Shown here piece by piece: positions 34,506-61,100 of a stretch of DNA of 64,000 nucleotides. The notes under the pieces are model-generated. The model searched no databases and was not told the DNA's origin. It saw nothing but the letters and a program-made list of their open reading frames with translations. Where the stretch lies: positions 1,364,001 to 1,428,000 of the forward strand of contig JAPDOI010000151.1 of the NCBI GenBank assembly GCA_029168955.1, written 5' to 3'. Position numbers and translations under genes: made by a program. The first letter of the stretch is position 1. Each line of letters opens with the position of its first letter. This DNA is from Aplectana chamaeleonis. Its lineage: Eukaryota; Nematoda; Chromadorea; Rhabditida; Cosmocercidae.

Positions 34506-36121
34506 CATATCTTTAGAGTAGACATTAGTTTATTTATGTTTTTATGTTCTGCATTTGTACATTGTTTCACAGGATGTAATAATATATTACACAGATTGTT
34601 GAGAATCGGTGGTTATTTGCCCCGGGTCCGAAACCAGTGTAATAACAGTATGAAAACGATAATACCACATAAGCCCTGGATTAATCAACACATATCCCGA
34701 CTGTAGTATGGAAATTACGGAATATATATGAACCTCTTGCATACAAGACAGAACTCAGGTAAATTAGAGTATTTTACGCAACAAGGGAAATATTTTAGAT
34801 CTTGGTAAAGGGAGGAATAGAAGATGGAATAAATATTACACGAAAACATGCACCGCTAAAATAGTCATCACGATCAATAATTCAGGTCTAGGCGTGCAAC
34901 CTGTTCATTGAGGATGCTCTTCACGAGCCAACTGTATTACAGGCGTAATAGTAGTGTTCTAAAGGCCAGAGGCCCCGAAACGAAGCATAACAACGGTAAG
35001 GAGAAAGAGAGCTGCACGGAGCTGCAGGAAGGCCACGGCTGGGGCGAAGACTGATGCCTCAGACTGCGCCGCCCGAACCAGTCCGACGGGCGGCTGCACA
35101 GTGCTTCCGGCTTTCGTTGCGGAACTGACGGCGCCCAGGCCTCCTTTAAGGAGCGATAGCTTTGCGCTTTCGCGACCATCCCTGACCTGCTCTCTAAGGA
35201 CGGTTCCACAAGAGGAGCAATGGGTCCGAGATTCCCTGGATCGCTCTTACGAAATCTTTTTATTTTTCTTATGGAAACAAAACTTGTAACGCTGGTTCTG
35301 AAAGATAGAAAAACCCCGAACGGGTATACATTTTTAGGTGGCTAGAGATCAGGCGCCGACCAGGATTTACGTTTTGGGGGTAACCAGGAAGGCTTTCAGT
35401 ACATATGGAGGAGTGAAGAAGATTCGGGTTGAATACATCTTTGATGCGTAGAACTAAAGTAGTGGCTGATTTTGCCCCGTTCTCTGGCAACGTTAGCCAG
35501 GTTCCTGCCCCTCGTGAAAACGTTGGTTAATAGACCTGCCCTTTTCTCACACGCTAACAGCTAGTTCTGTTCTCCTATTTTCTCGTATTACGTTCAATGA
35601 ATAATTTACGAATATTGCTGGAGAGTTCGAAATTTTTTCCACACGAAGAAACGTTTACTGAAGATTGAAGTTATGCTCTATACAAATAAACATTTATATT
35701 GTTTGAGATTTTTTTCGCCTCACAACGACGTATTTTTCTCAACGGCGGAGTACTTATACTCATAAAAAGCGGTTCTTCCTGCCCTATAGTGCGTTTCATA
35801 AAATTATAGGTTCACCATGTATTCAGCCACATCCACTATCTCGACTGAATTCAACGTGATGAATAACTCAAGAAAACGAATCGTATTGGAGAACAAAAAT
35901 GAGACGAATATTGAGCAGAAACGCGTTTTCGCTTCATTTCATAATGTTAGGTACCCTTTGTGGAAATTGAATGGTGTTGCGGAAACCGTTCGGAAAATGT
36001 ATTCGATGTGCAATAAAATTCAGTTGTCGCTACATTCACATGTTTTTCTGGAACCCTACGGATCCTATCTGGTGCACCCTTCACCAATTCGACCGCACTG
36101 GATATTTCGATACAGTCAGGA
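34506..36121. other. Intergenic, downstream of the transporter
   Basis: This stretch should hold the transporter's 3' untranslated region. A cluster of AATAATATATTAC-type sequence is at about 34578, but no polyadenylation signal can be chosen confidently. No other gene is supported, and I see no repeat with clear ends. Confidence 0.45.
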
Positions 36122-36896
36122 CAGGGATGTGTGGAAAAAAATTAGTCAAATTTGGCACAGTTGGGCCCAACTTTTCCCGCTCCACTAAAGGCACGTCACA
36201 AGCTATTAAACAGCATGTAGTCTCTGCTCACATGTAGAGAGTATCTATACTCGTACCTATAGAAAGTATTTATACTCGTATCTATAGCGCGCTATGAATA
36301 GCGGGCGTTAAGAGGGTTTGATGGCTCATCATTTTTAGTACACAATAACATTATAGTTTTCGCGTCATATGACTGTATCGCATACCTTCCGAGTAATTCA
36401 TCTACGGAAAATCTCTGGGTAATGGTAATCACTATAAGGTAAAGATGAGGGCTCGGTTTCTCTATTGGGTTGCGCAGCGCATTCGTCGTCGTATTCGTAG
36501 AGGCATTTTGGGACTATTTAGTGGCTTGCGCGCGAGCCCGCTTTCCAGTCAGTGCGTTCGTCTCCCCCGCATGGATCTGGTACCGATTCTAAGACCTCGG
36601 GGGGGGGGGGGGGTGGGAAGACCTGCTACCACGCCACAAGCACTAGGATAGATAACCAGTATAGCGAGCTAGTTGTGTTTGGAGTGGGGAACTGCAGAGG
36701 ACCCAGGTTACATTAACCCTCAACCTATTGGCCTACCTTTGATGAATCCAGCCTTTGGCTTTAAGGGCAGCACTGCTACAAATCGCAGTTCACAGCTTTT
36801 CTGTTTTATGCCAAATTTCGCCTATTTGAACGGAAAACAGAAAAAAATAGCCAAAAATGGGCAGAAGACAGAAAACAGAAAATTCCGCACATCCCT
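36122..36896. mobile_element. Non-autonomous hAT-like element, family 2
   Basis: Starts CAGGGATGTGTGG and ends CCGCACATCCCT; the last G is changed. The flanks AGTCAGGA and AGTCCGAA match at six of eight positions, a decayed duplication. The CAGTTGGGCCCAACTT block near 36158 is shared with 11338 and, less well, 7030. A 14-base G-run is at 36600. Confidence 0.7.
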
Positions 36897-37438
36897 AGTC
36901 CGAAGCGCTCAGAATCGCCATTTTAAGCTCCTAGGTGTTACTGTAGACATCATTTATAATACCCCCCACTATATGTACTTGGGCCGAATCGAACGATCGA
37001 ATGATCGATCATTCGATTGAAAAAAAGCCGACTCCGATTAAATCGACTGAGTCGACTATTCGAAAAGTGGAAAATCCGGCTAAATCGAAAAGTCGATCAT
37101 TCGAAAAAAGGCGATTTTCGTATGAGTCGGAAAGTCGATCATTCGAATAGTAGAAACTGCAGTGTGTTTTAGAAACCATAAAACCATGCTGGTTGTTTCG
37201 AAACTCCCGTTCAATACTGTTTCCCCCTCAAGTGAAAGCATTATGCGACTTCGACAGTTATCCAGACAATCCTTTCACTCGATGTCTTTGCAAGGGAGTT
37301 TTTTGTTCTCACTATCCCTGTCTTAATCGCCTTATCTGCACTAGGACAATTATTATAGTTGCAAATTTGATCTAACCATTTTCACAATAAAGAACTAACT
37401 ACGGAAATCAAACTCCAGCAACCCAGATCTGTCATTTC

Positions 37439-38483
37439 TTGAAGACAGTGTTCATGAAGAAAAACTCCATTTCTTAGCAGAATAAGAAGCTTTGGGTCCC
37501 TCTAAGAAGAGTAAGAACGAAAGCGCGATAAAAAACCGTCGGGAAGTGGGTGAAAATCCCGCGGTACATCCGGCCCATCGGGTCACTCCGCCTACGTCCT
37601 ATAGCAGTTGTCCTGAGTTCACTTTACCGTAGGAACAGCCACCAAATTATCGAAATTCTTCATCGCGAAAAGTTCAAACAATCCAGCATGTATGTACATT
37701 GACTCCACTCATTTTTGAAGAATTTTAGGTACAGGATACACAAAGCAAAACCACTTACCTAAGAATTTTGAAGCGCGTAACCATTTCTCAGACATCAGGT
37801 TCAATGCGTTGTCCGCAGTCTCGCGAAACACACAAACAGGAAGGATTAGATTTTTTCAAAGATTTCTTTAAACAGTTTTTCTCCTGTATTTAAAGGCAGT
37901 GTCCACGATAAATACCATGTCTGATTTTTTGGTGGAGATCAGCAGCTGCGGGGCCTAGCGCAACCCTAACGTTGGAAAAACTAAGAAAAATCAGCTCGGA
38001 ACGGTCCCCTACGGCCCCAAAGTTGAACACCCGTCAGCTCGTCACACCCAGATGCACTTTCCACGCCCACCGACGTGAACAAATGAATGCTCGAGATTGT
38101 GAGATAAGCGATGGTTTCCGTTCAACAGCCCCGTTCTTTCCTTTATTCCCAACTTCTCTTTTTGCTCAGGTCAGCTCGCATACTTCGGCTGCAAAAGACG
38201 GAAGTTACAAGCTTCGGACAACTCGTCCACCATGCTTCCCTAGCCCAATTTTCGAGGGACCATAACTCCGTTCCTAGAAGGTCTTGTACGATTCAAAAAA
38301 CATCATTGGAATCAGCATGGGACCATCTTCAAGATAGGCGGAAAAGTAGAAAAACGACTCTTATCGTGAACACTGCCTTTAAGTTTTCTGTGGTGACGTT
38401 TCCCTATTATCCTATTCTTAGTAGATTTACCTAAACAAAAGCATCGAAAACTATACGGTTTTTATCGTAAACACTACCTTTAA
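37439..38483. mobile_element. TTAA-target element, outer copy
   Basis: The left end is TTGAAGACAGTGTTCATGA, and the right end inverted reads TTAAAGGTAGTGTTTACGA. These match the family ends with several changes. A better-preserved copy (37890-38382) lies inside it, so this insertion is the older one. Confidence 0.55.
37890..38382. mobile_element. TTAA-target MITE, inner copy
   Basis: TTAAAGGCAGTGTCCACGA at the left and TCGTGAACACTGCCTTTAA at the right, about 490 bp. The interior includes GGACGAGTTGTCC-type blocks shared with 9969-10462. Confidence 0.8.
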
Positions 38484-38566
38484 TGAAAAGCTCCCCACAG
38501 CGATGTTGTTGCTCATCAACGCATTGAGTGAGGAATACGAGACTTTCGCAAGAGTGCAAAGAGAAC

Positions 38567-38645
38567 CGGCCGCGGCAAGGATTCGAACTCGTTACCTCAC
38601 ATTTCCATTAACAGCGAGCACTCTCACTGAGCCAGGTGGCCATGT
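38567..38645 (-). other. tRNA-like sequence with pol III A and B boxes
   Basis: On the minus strand TGGCTCAGTGAGAG (A-box-like, 38634-38621) is followed 44 nt later by GAGTTCGAATCC (B-box-like, 38590-38579), the spacing of a tRNA gene. The acceptor and anticodon stems do not pair well, so a tRNA-derived SINE or decayed tRNA is more likely than a working tRNA. It lies inside the element 36976-39237. Confidence 0.35.
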
Positions 38646-39237
38646 TGGTAGCTGCACCGAAAGTTCTCATCTGAGGGCGCCCTTCCCTGCCTCCAACACA
38701 TTTCCGTGTACAATCAGATTGCACGACGAATTTTGGTCCAAGGTTGAGATCGGTACATCATAAGGTGCCCTAGGGATTCGCAGATTACACGCTGCGATGC
38801 GCCTGTCAGTCAAACGCTAAAAACGTTCATAACTCCGTTCAGAAAAGCGGAGGGTAGCCAGAGAGGTATAACACGAATTTCTTGTCGAAACCTGATCCTG
38901 AGAGGTTGCATTCCATTCGGAATGACCACTTTCTGCTGGTGACCCTCCCTTAACAGGAACTAGGAACTCTTGAGAGCGGCAAACTTTTCGAACGAGTCGA
39001 AAGTTACTGTTTTGGAATAAGCAGAAAAACACACTTTTTCAAAGGATCGACTTCTCGACCCATCCAAAATCCCCTTTTTCGAATGATCGACTCTTTTGAA
39101 TACCTTCAAAAGCGCCATTTTTTAGATGATCGACTTTCCGATTTATCCGAGATTTGAATTTTGCGAATAGCCGACTAAACCGATTTACTCGAAGTCGGCT
39201 TTTCCCAATCGGATGATGATTCGATTCAGCCCAAGTA

Positions 39238-39987
39238 TAGCTTGCCGGCTCCTGCGACAGCACAGCGGCATGATGAAGAGATCTTCTGTCTTGAACAGTA
39301 CTAATGGAGTTACAGTCGGTGATACCACGCTGCCAATATGAAAGGATTACTCCGGTTTGCCACTGAATCGTCCAGCACCACCAGTACTTGAGCTCCCGTA
39401 TGCTCAGAGAGCAAGCACATTATGACGCTGAAGGGGAACCGCTGATTGAGTCCGAAATTTTGGATAGGTAAATGAGGAATGTAACTGCATAAACTTATCT
39501 ATGCCAACTTTCTGCAATATGAAGTTGACCAATTTCTATAGTTTTCTCTTAATGAACACAAACTGTAATTTTATGATTTATGAGACAGCAACACATAAGA
39601 TTTTTTGTAGAACAATCTGATATCTTAAGCCGAAGGCCGGGATCACACTTTCCGCGACCAGCGACAGCGACAGTGCATATGCGGCGCATCGATTTTCGGC
39701 CAACATTGATGGTTAACATAACGTCGCGTCGCTCATCGCAGGAAGTATGATCCCGCCCAACAAAACATCCAGTGGCACCTCGCCCCTTCACGTCAATGTA
39801 AAAACGATATCTAAACGCAACATGACCAACAATTCCACAGCTAACAATTTTCATGTCAACAGACAAAGTAACAACGTATAAATGACAGCAAATAACAAGC
39901 AACAAAACTATCAAAATCATCTCGTAACAAAGATTATTAACCGTATCAACTTCAAAGCTTACTGAGCAAGGATGGAGAAAAGAAACT
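39238..39987. other. Intergenic, 3' of POLR3B
   Basis: This should contain the 3' untranslated region of the minus-strand polymerase gene. No other gene, repeat or defined signal is supported. Confidence 0.45.
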
Positions 39988-56894
<16,907 letters not shown>

Positions 56895-57031
56895 CTTCAA
56901 ACGTGAATAAATTCAAATTAGGACTTTTTGATCGAATACACAGAAAGGGAAGAACCTCCAGCCCAGTTCGCTCGGCTAAATGCGACGCGCCCAATGGAAA
57001 GGCGGGTCGTTCAGTTCACTCTGCTGGAGAG

Positions 57032-57513
57032 TTAAAGGCACAGTCCAACCTCAGAATCGTTTTCTAGTTTAAAAGCTTATATTGGAGAGAATGTCGGACT
57101 GGTCACAGGGGTGTCTCCAGAATTGCCCAGAACCCACTACGGACGGAGTTATGGCCCCTAAAGGATCGTCAATTCGGACTATGAGAATTTCGTGGACGAG
57201 TTGTCACGGGCTTCTTTTTCCTTGCCGATCGTAGTTATCGCGCCGGAGCAAACCACATTATAAAGTTGGGCCGATAACAAATGGAAGAACATAGATTTTG
57301 ATTAGATTCCACTTCGCTTCTCGTCCCTATTGAGGCCGGAAACTCCGAAGTGGGCGGAGCGAGTGGGTGCTGACTTCGGGGGCGGAGAGAGTGGGTGCTC
57401 GATTTTTCTCGCTTATTCTGAAGAGTTGAGATTCCGCGTTTGCCAGGGTTGCTACACGGGGTGTCCGGACCATAATATCAAATTTTACCCACGAGCTTGT
57501 ACTGTGTCTTTAA
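57032..57513. mobile_element. TTAA-target MITE
   Basis: The left end is TTAAAGGCACAGTCCAACC and the right end inverted reads TTAAAGACACAGTACAAGC, about 480 bp. The interior has a GTGGACGAGTTGTC block shared with the copies at 9969 and 37890. It is in the POLR3B intron before satellite C. Confidence 0.7.
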
Positions 57514-58029
57514 GCGTTGCTACTAACCGACCGTACGAGGCGCAAGGATCCTCCCTTTCGGTACATTCTATCAACAAGCCTCAAGCCCCATTCATAGCTG
57601 ATCACTTCGACTTGAAGTTGAAGCGACCAACGATACTGCCGCGATATGCAATCGCTCCGTGCCGAGACCTGGAATCGTTTCGTCCAGCGATTTCGAATCG
57701 CTCGGGCGGACGGGAAATAGGCGGACAATTGCGGACCAAGCCACGGGAATTGAATAAATGGTTTTTCTCTCGGCATTCCTACTTATTTTTTGTGGTTGTT
57801 GCCCTTACCTTCTAAATAAAAAAGTTTTGCATAGTCTTCAAACAAAAAAATACGGTTCCAACAGACGATGGGGTGGAATTATCTTGAACAGCAACATAAA
57901 ACTAAAGCTAAAGTTACTAGTTGCTCGAGGCCGGCATGAAATCTGATTTTTAGGTAGCCTCGTTACATTTCCTCATCTCTCTCATCCTACTAAATATATT
58001 TTGGTAAATTTTTGTGTGCGCGTGTGTGT

Positions 58030-58090
58030 ATCTATGTATGTATGTATGTATGTATGTATGTATGTATGTATGTATGTATGTATGTATGTG
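58030..58090. repeat. TATG microsatellite
   Basis: About 14 tandem TATG tetranucleotides with a few GTGT units around them, 70 bp before satellite C begins. Confidence 0.95.
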
Positions 58091-58159
58091 TGCGTTTCTC
58101 TGTGTGTTTGTTTGACCGTTTATTCGGCTTGACTTTCAAGACGGGCCACCTTGCGGGTG

Positions 58160-61100
58160 CGGGCTCAAGAGCGCGCAGAACGCCGTAGAAAGTGTGTGGG
58201 ACACAAGTGGAAGTGCGTAGGACGCCGTAAAAAGTGTGCGGGACCCAAGTGGGAGTGCGCAGGACGCCGAAGAAAGTGTGCGGGACCCAAGTGGAAGTGC
58301 GTAGGACGCCGTAGAAAGTGTGCGGGACCCGAGGTAGAGTGCGCCGGACGCCGTAGAAAGTTTGCGGGACCCAAGTGGAAGTGCGTAGGACGCCGTAGAA
58401 AGTGTGCGAGACCCAAGGTAGAGTGCGCCGGACGCCGTAGAAAGTGTGTGGGACCCAAGGTAGAAAGCGACGGACGACGTAGAAAGTGTGCGGGACCCAA
58501 GGTAGAGTGCGCCGGACGCCGTAGAAAGTGTGCGGGATCCAAGGTAGAGTGCGCCGGACGACGTAGAAAGTTTGCGGGACCCAAGTGGAAGTGCGTAGGA
58601 CGCCGTAGAAAGTGTGCGGGACCCAAGGTAGAGTGCGCCGGACGCCGTAGAAAGTGTGTGGGACCCAAGGTAGAGTGCGACGGACGACGTAGAAAGTGTG
58701 CGGGACCCAAGGTAGAGTGCGCCGGACGCCGTAGAAAGTGTGCGGGATCCAAGGTAGAGTGCGCCGGACGCCGTAGAAAGTGTGTGGGACCCAAGGTAGA
58801 GTGCGCCGGACGCCGTAGAAAGTGTGTGGGACCCAAGGTAGAGTGCGCCGGACGACGTAGAAAGTGTGCGGGACCCAAGGTAGAGTGCGCCGGACGCCGT
58901 AGAAAGTGTGCGGAACCCAAGTGGAAGTGCGTAAGACGCCGTAGAAAGTGTGTGGGACCCAAGGCAGAGTGCTCCGGACGCCGTAGAAAGTGTGTGGGAC
59001 CAAAGGTGGAGTGCGCCGGACTACGTAGAAAGTGTGCGGGACCCAAGGTAGAGTGCGCCGGACGCCGTAGAAAGTGTGTGGGACCCAAGGTAGAGTGCGC
59101 CGGACGACGTAGAAAGTGTGCGGGACCCAAGGTAGAGTGCGCCGGACGCCGTAGAAAGTGTGTGGGACCCAAGGTAGAGTGCGCCGGACGCCGTAGAAAG
59201 TGTGCGGGACCCAAGGTAGAGTGCGCCGGACGACGTAGAAAGTGTGCGGGACCCAAGGTAGAGTGCGCCGGACGCCGTAGAAAGTGTGTGGGACCCAAGG
59301 TAGAGTGCGCCGGACGCCGTAGAAAGTGTGCGGGACCCAAGGTAGAGTGCGCCGGACGCCGTAGAAAGTGTGCGGGACCCAAGTGGGAGTGCGCAGGACG
59401 CCGGAGAAAGTGTGCGGGACCCAAGTGGAAGTGCGCCGGACGCCGTAGAAGGTGTGTGGGACCCAAGGTAGAGTGCGCCGGACGCCGTAGAAAGTGTGTG
59501 GGACCCAAGGTAGAGTGCGCCGGACGACGTAGAAAGTGTGCGGGACCCAAGGTAAAGTGCGCCGGACGCCGTAGAAAGTGTGCGGGACCCAAGGTAGAGT
59601 GCGACGGACGACGTAGAAAGTGTGCGGGACCCAAGGTAGAGTGCGATGGACGCCGTAGAAAGTGTGTGGGACCCAAGGCAGAGTGCTCCGGACGCCGTAG
59701 AAAGTGTGTGGGACCAAAGGTGGAGTGCGCCGGACTACGTAGAAAGTGTGCGGGACCCAAGGTAGAGTGCGCTGGACGCCGTAGAAAGTGTGTGGGACCC
59801 AAGGTAGAGTGCGCCGGACGACGTAGAAAGTGTGCGGGACCCAAGGTAGAGTGCGCCGGACGCCGTAGAAAGTGTGCGGGACCCAAGTGGAAGTGCGCCG
59901 GACGCCGTAGAAAGTGTGTGGGACCCAAGGTAGAGTGCGCCGGACGCCGTAGAAAGTGTGTGGGACCCAAGGTAGAGTGCGTCGGACGACGTAGAAATTG
60001 TGCGGGACCCAAGGTAGAGTGCGCCGGACGCCGTAGAAAGTGTGCGGGACCCAACTGGGAGTGCGCCGGACGCCGTAGAAAGTGTGTGGGACCCAAGGTA
60101 GAGTGCGCCGGACGCAGTAGTAAGTGTGTGGGACCCAAGGTAGAGTGCGCCGGACGCCGTAGAAAGTATGCGGGACCCAAGTGGGAGTGCGCAAGACGCC
60201 GGAGAAAGTGTGCGGGACCCAAATGGAAGTGCGCCGGACGCCGTAGAAAGTGTGCGGGACCCAAGGTAGAGTGCGACGGACGACGTAGAAAGTGTGCGGG
60301 ACCCAAGGTAGAGTGCGATGGACGCCGTAGAAAGTGTGTGGGACCCAAGGCAGAGTGCTCCGGACGCCGTAGAAAGTGTGTGGGACCAAAGGTGGAGTGC
60401 GCCGGACTACGTAGAAAGTGTGCGGGACCCAAGGTAGAGTGCGCTGGACGCCGTAGAAAGTGTGTGGGACCCAAGGTAGAGTGCGCCGGACGACGTAGAA
60501 AGTGTGCGGGACCCAAGTGGAAGTGCGCGAGACGCCGTAGAAAGCGGGCGGGACCCAACGGAGAGTGCGCCGGGCGCCGTAGAAAGTGTGCGGGACTCAA
60601 GTGGGAGTGCGCAGGACGCCGGAGAAAGTGTGCGGGACCCAACTGGGAGTGCGCCGGACGCCGTAGAAAGTGTGTGGGACCCAAGGTAGAGTGCGCCGGA
60701 CGCAGTAGTAAGTGTGTGGGACCCAAGGTAGAGTGGCGCCGGACGCCGTAGAAAGTGTGCGGGACCCAAGGGAGTGCGCCGGACGCCGTAGAAAGTGTGT
60801 GGGACCCAAGGTAGAGTGCGCCTGACGCCGTAGAAAGTGTGTGGGACCCGAGGTAGAGTGCGCCGGACGCCGTAGAAAGGGTGTGGGACCCAAGGTAGAG
60901 TGCCCCGGACGCCATAGAAAGTGTGTGGGACCCAAGGTGGAGTGCGCCGGACGCCGTAGAAAGTGTGCGGAACCCAAGGTAGAGTGCGCCGGACGCCGTA
61001 GAAAGTGTGCGGGACCCAAGGTAGAGTGCGCCGGACGCCGTAGAAAGCGTGTGGGACCCAAGGTAGAGCAGCGCCGGACGACGTAGAAAGTTTGCGGGAC

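Larger units (their letters stand above)
36976..39237. mobile_element. TACTTGGGC-ended element with nested insertions
   Basis: The left end TACTTGGGCCGAATCGAAC is mirrored by CGATTCAGCCCAAGTA at the right. Both subterminal zones contain short repeats built on ATCGA and TCGATCATTCG or their inverse (36990-37150 and 39045-39220). The interior is interrupted by two TTAA elements, one in the other (37439-38483). No target duplication is evident and no transposase is seen. Confidence 0.6.
56895..58159. other. POLR3B intron between first visible exon and satellite C
   Basis: Apart from the TTAA MITE (57032-57513) and a TATG microsatellite, this stretch shows nothing clear. No missing POLR3B exon was recognised here, so the upstream exon is probably beyond satellite C and the window. 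Confidence 0.5.

Noticed and set aside
57330..57815. A 161-codon frame
   Set aside because: It crosses the right end of a TTAA MITE into unrelated intron sequence and has no family resemblance.
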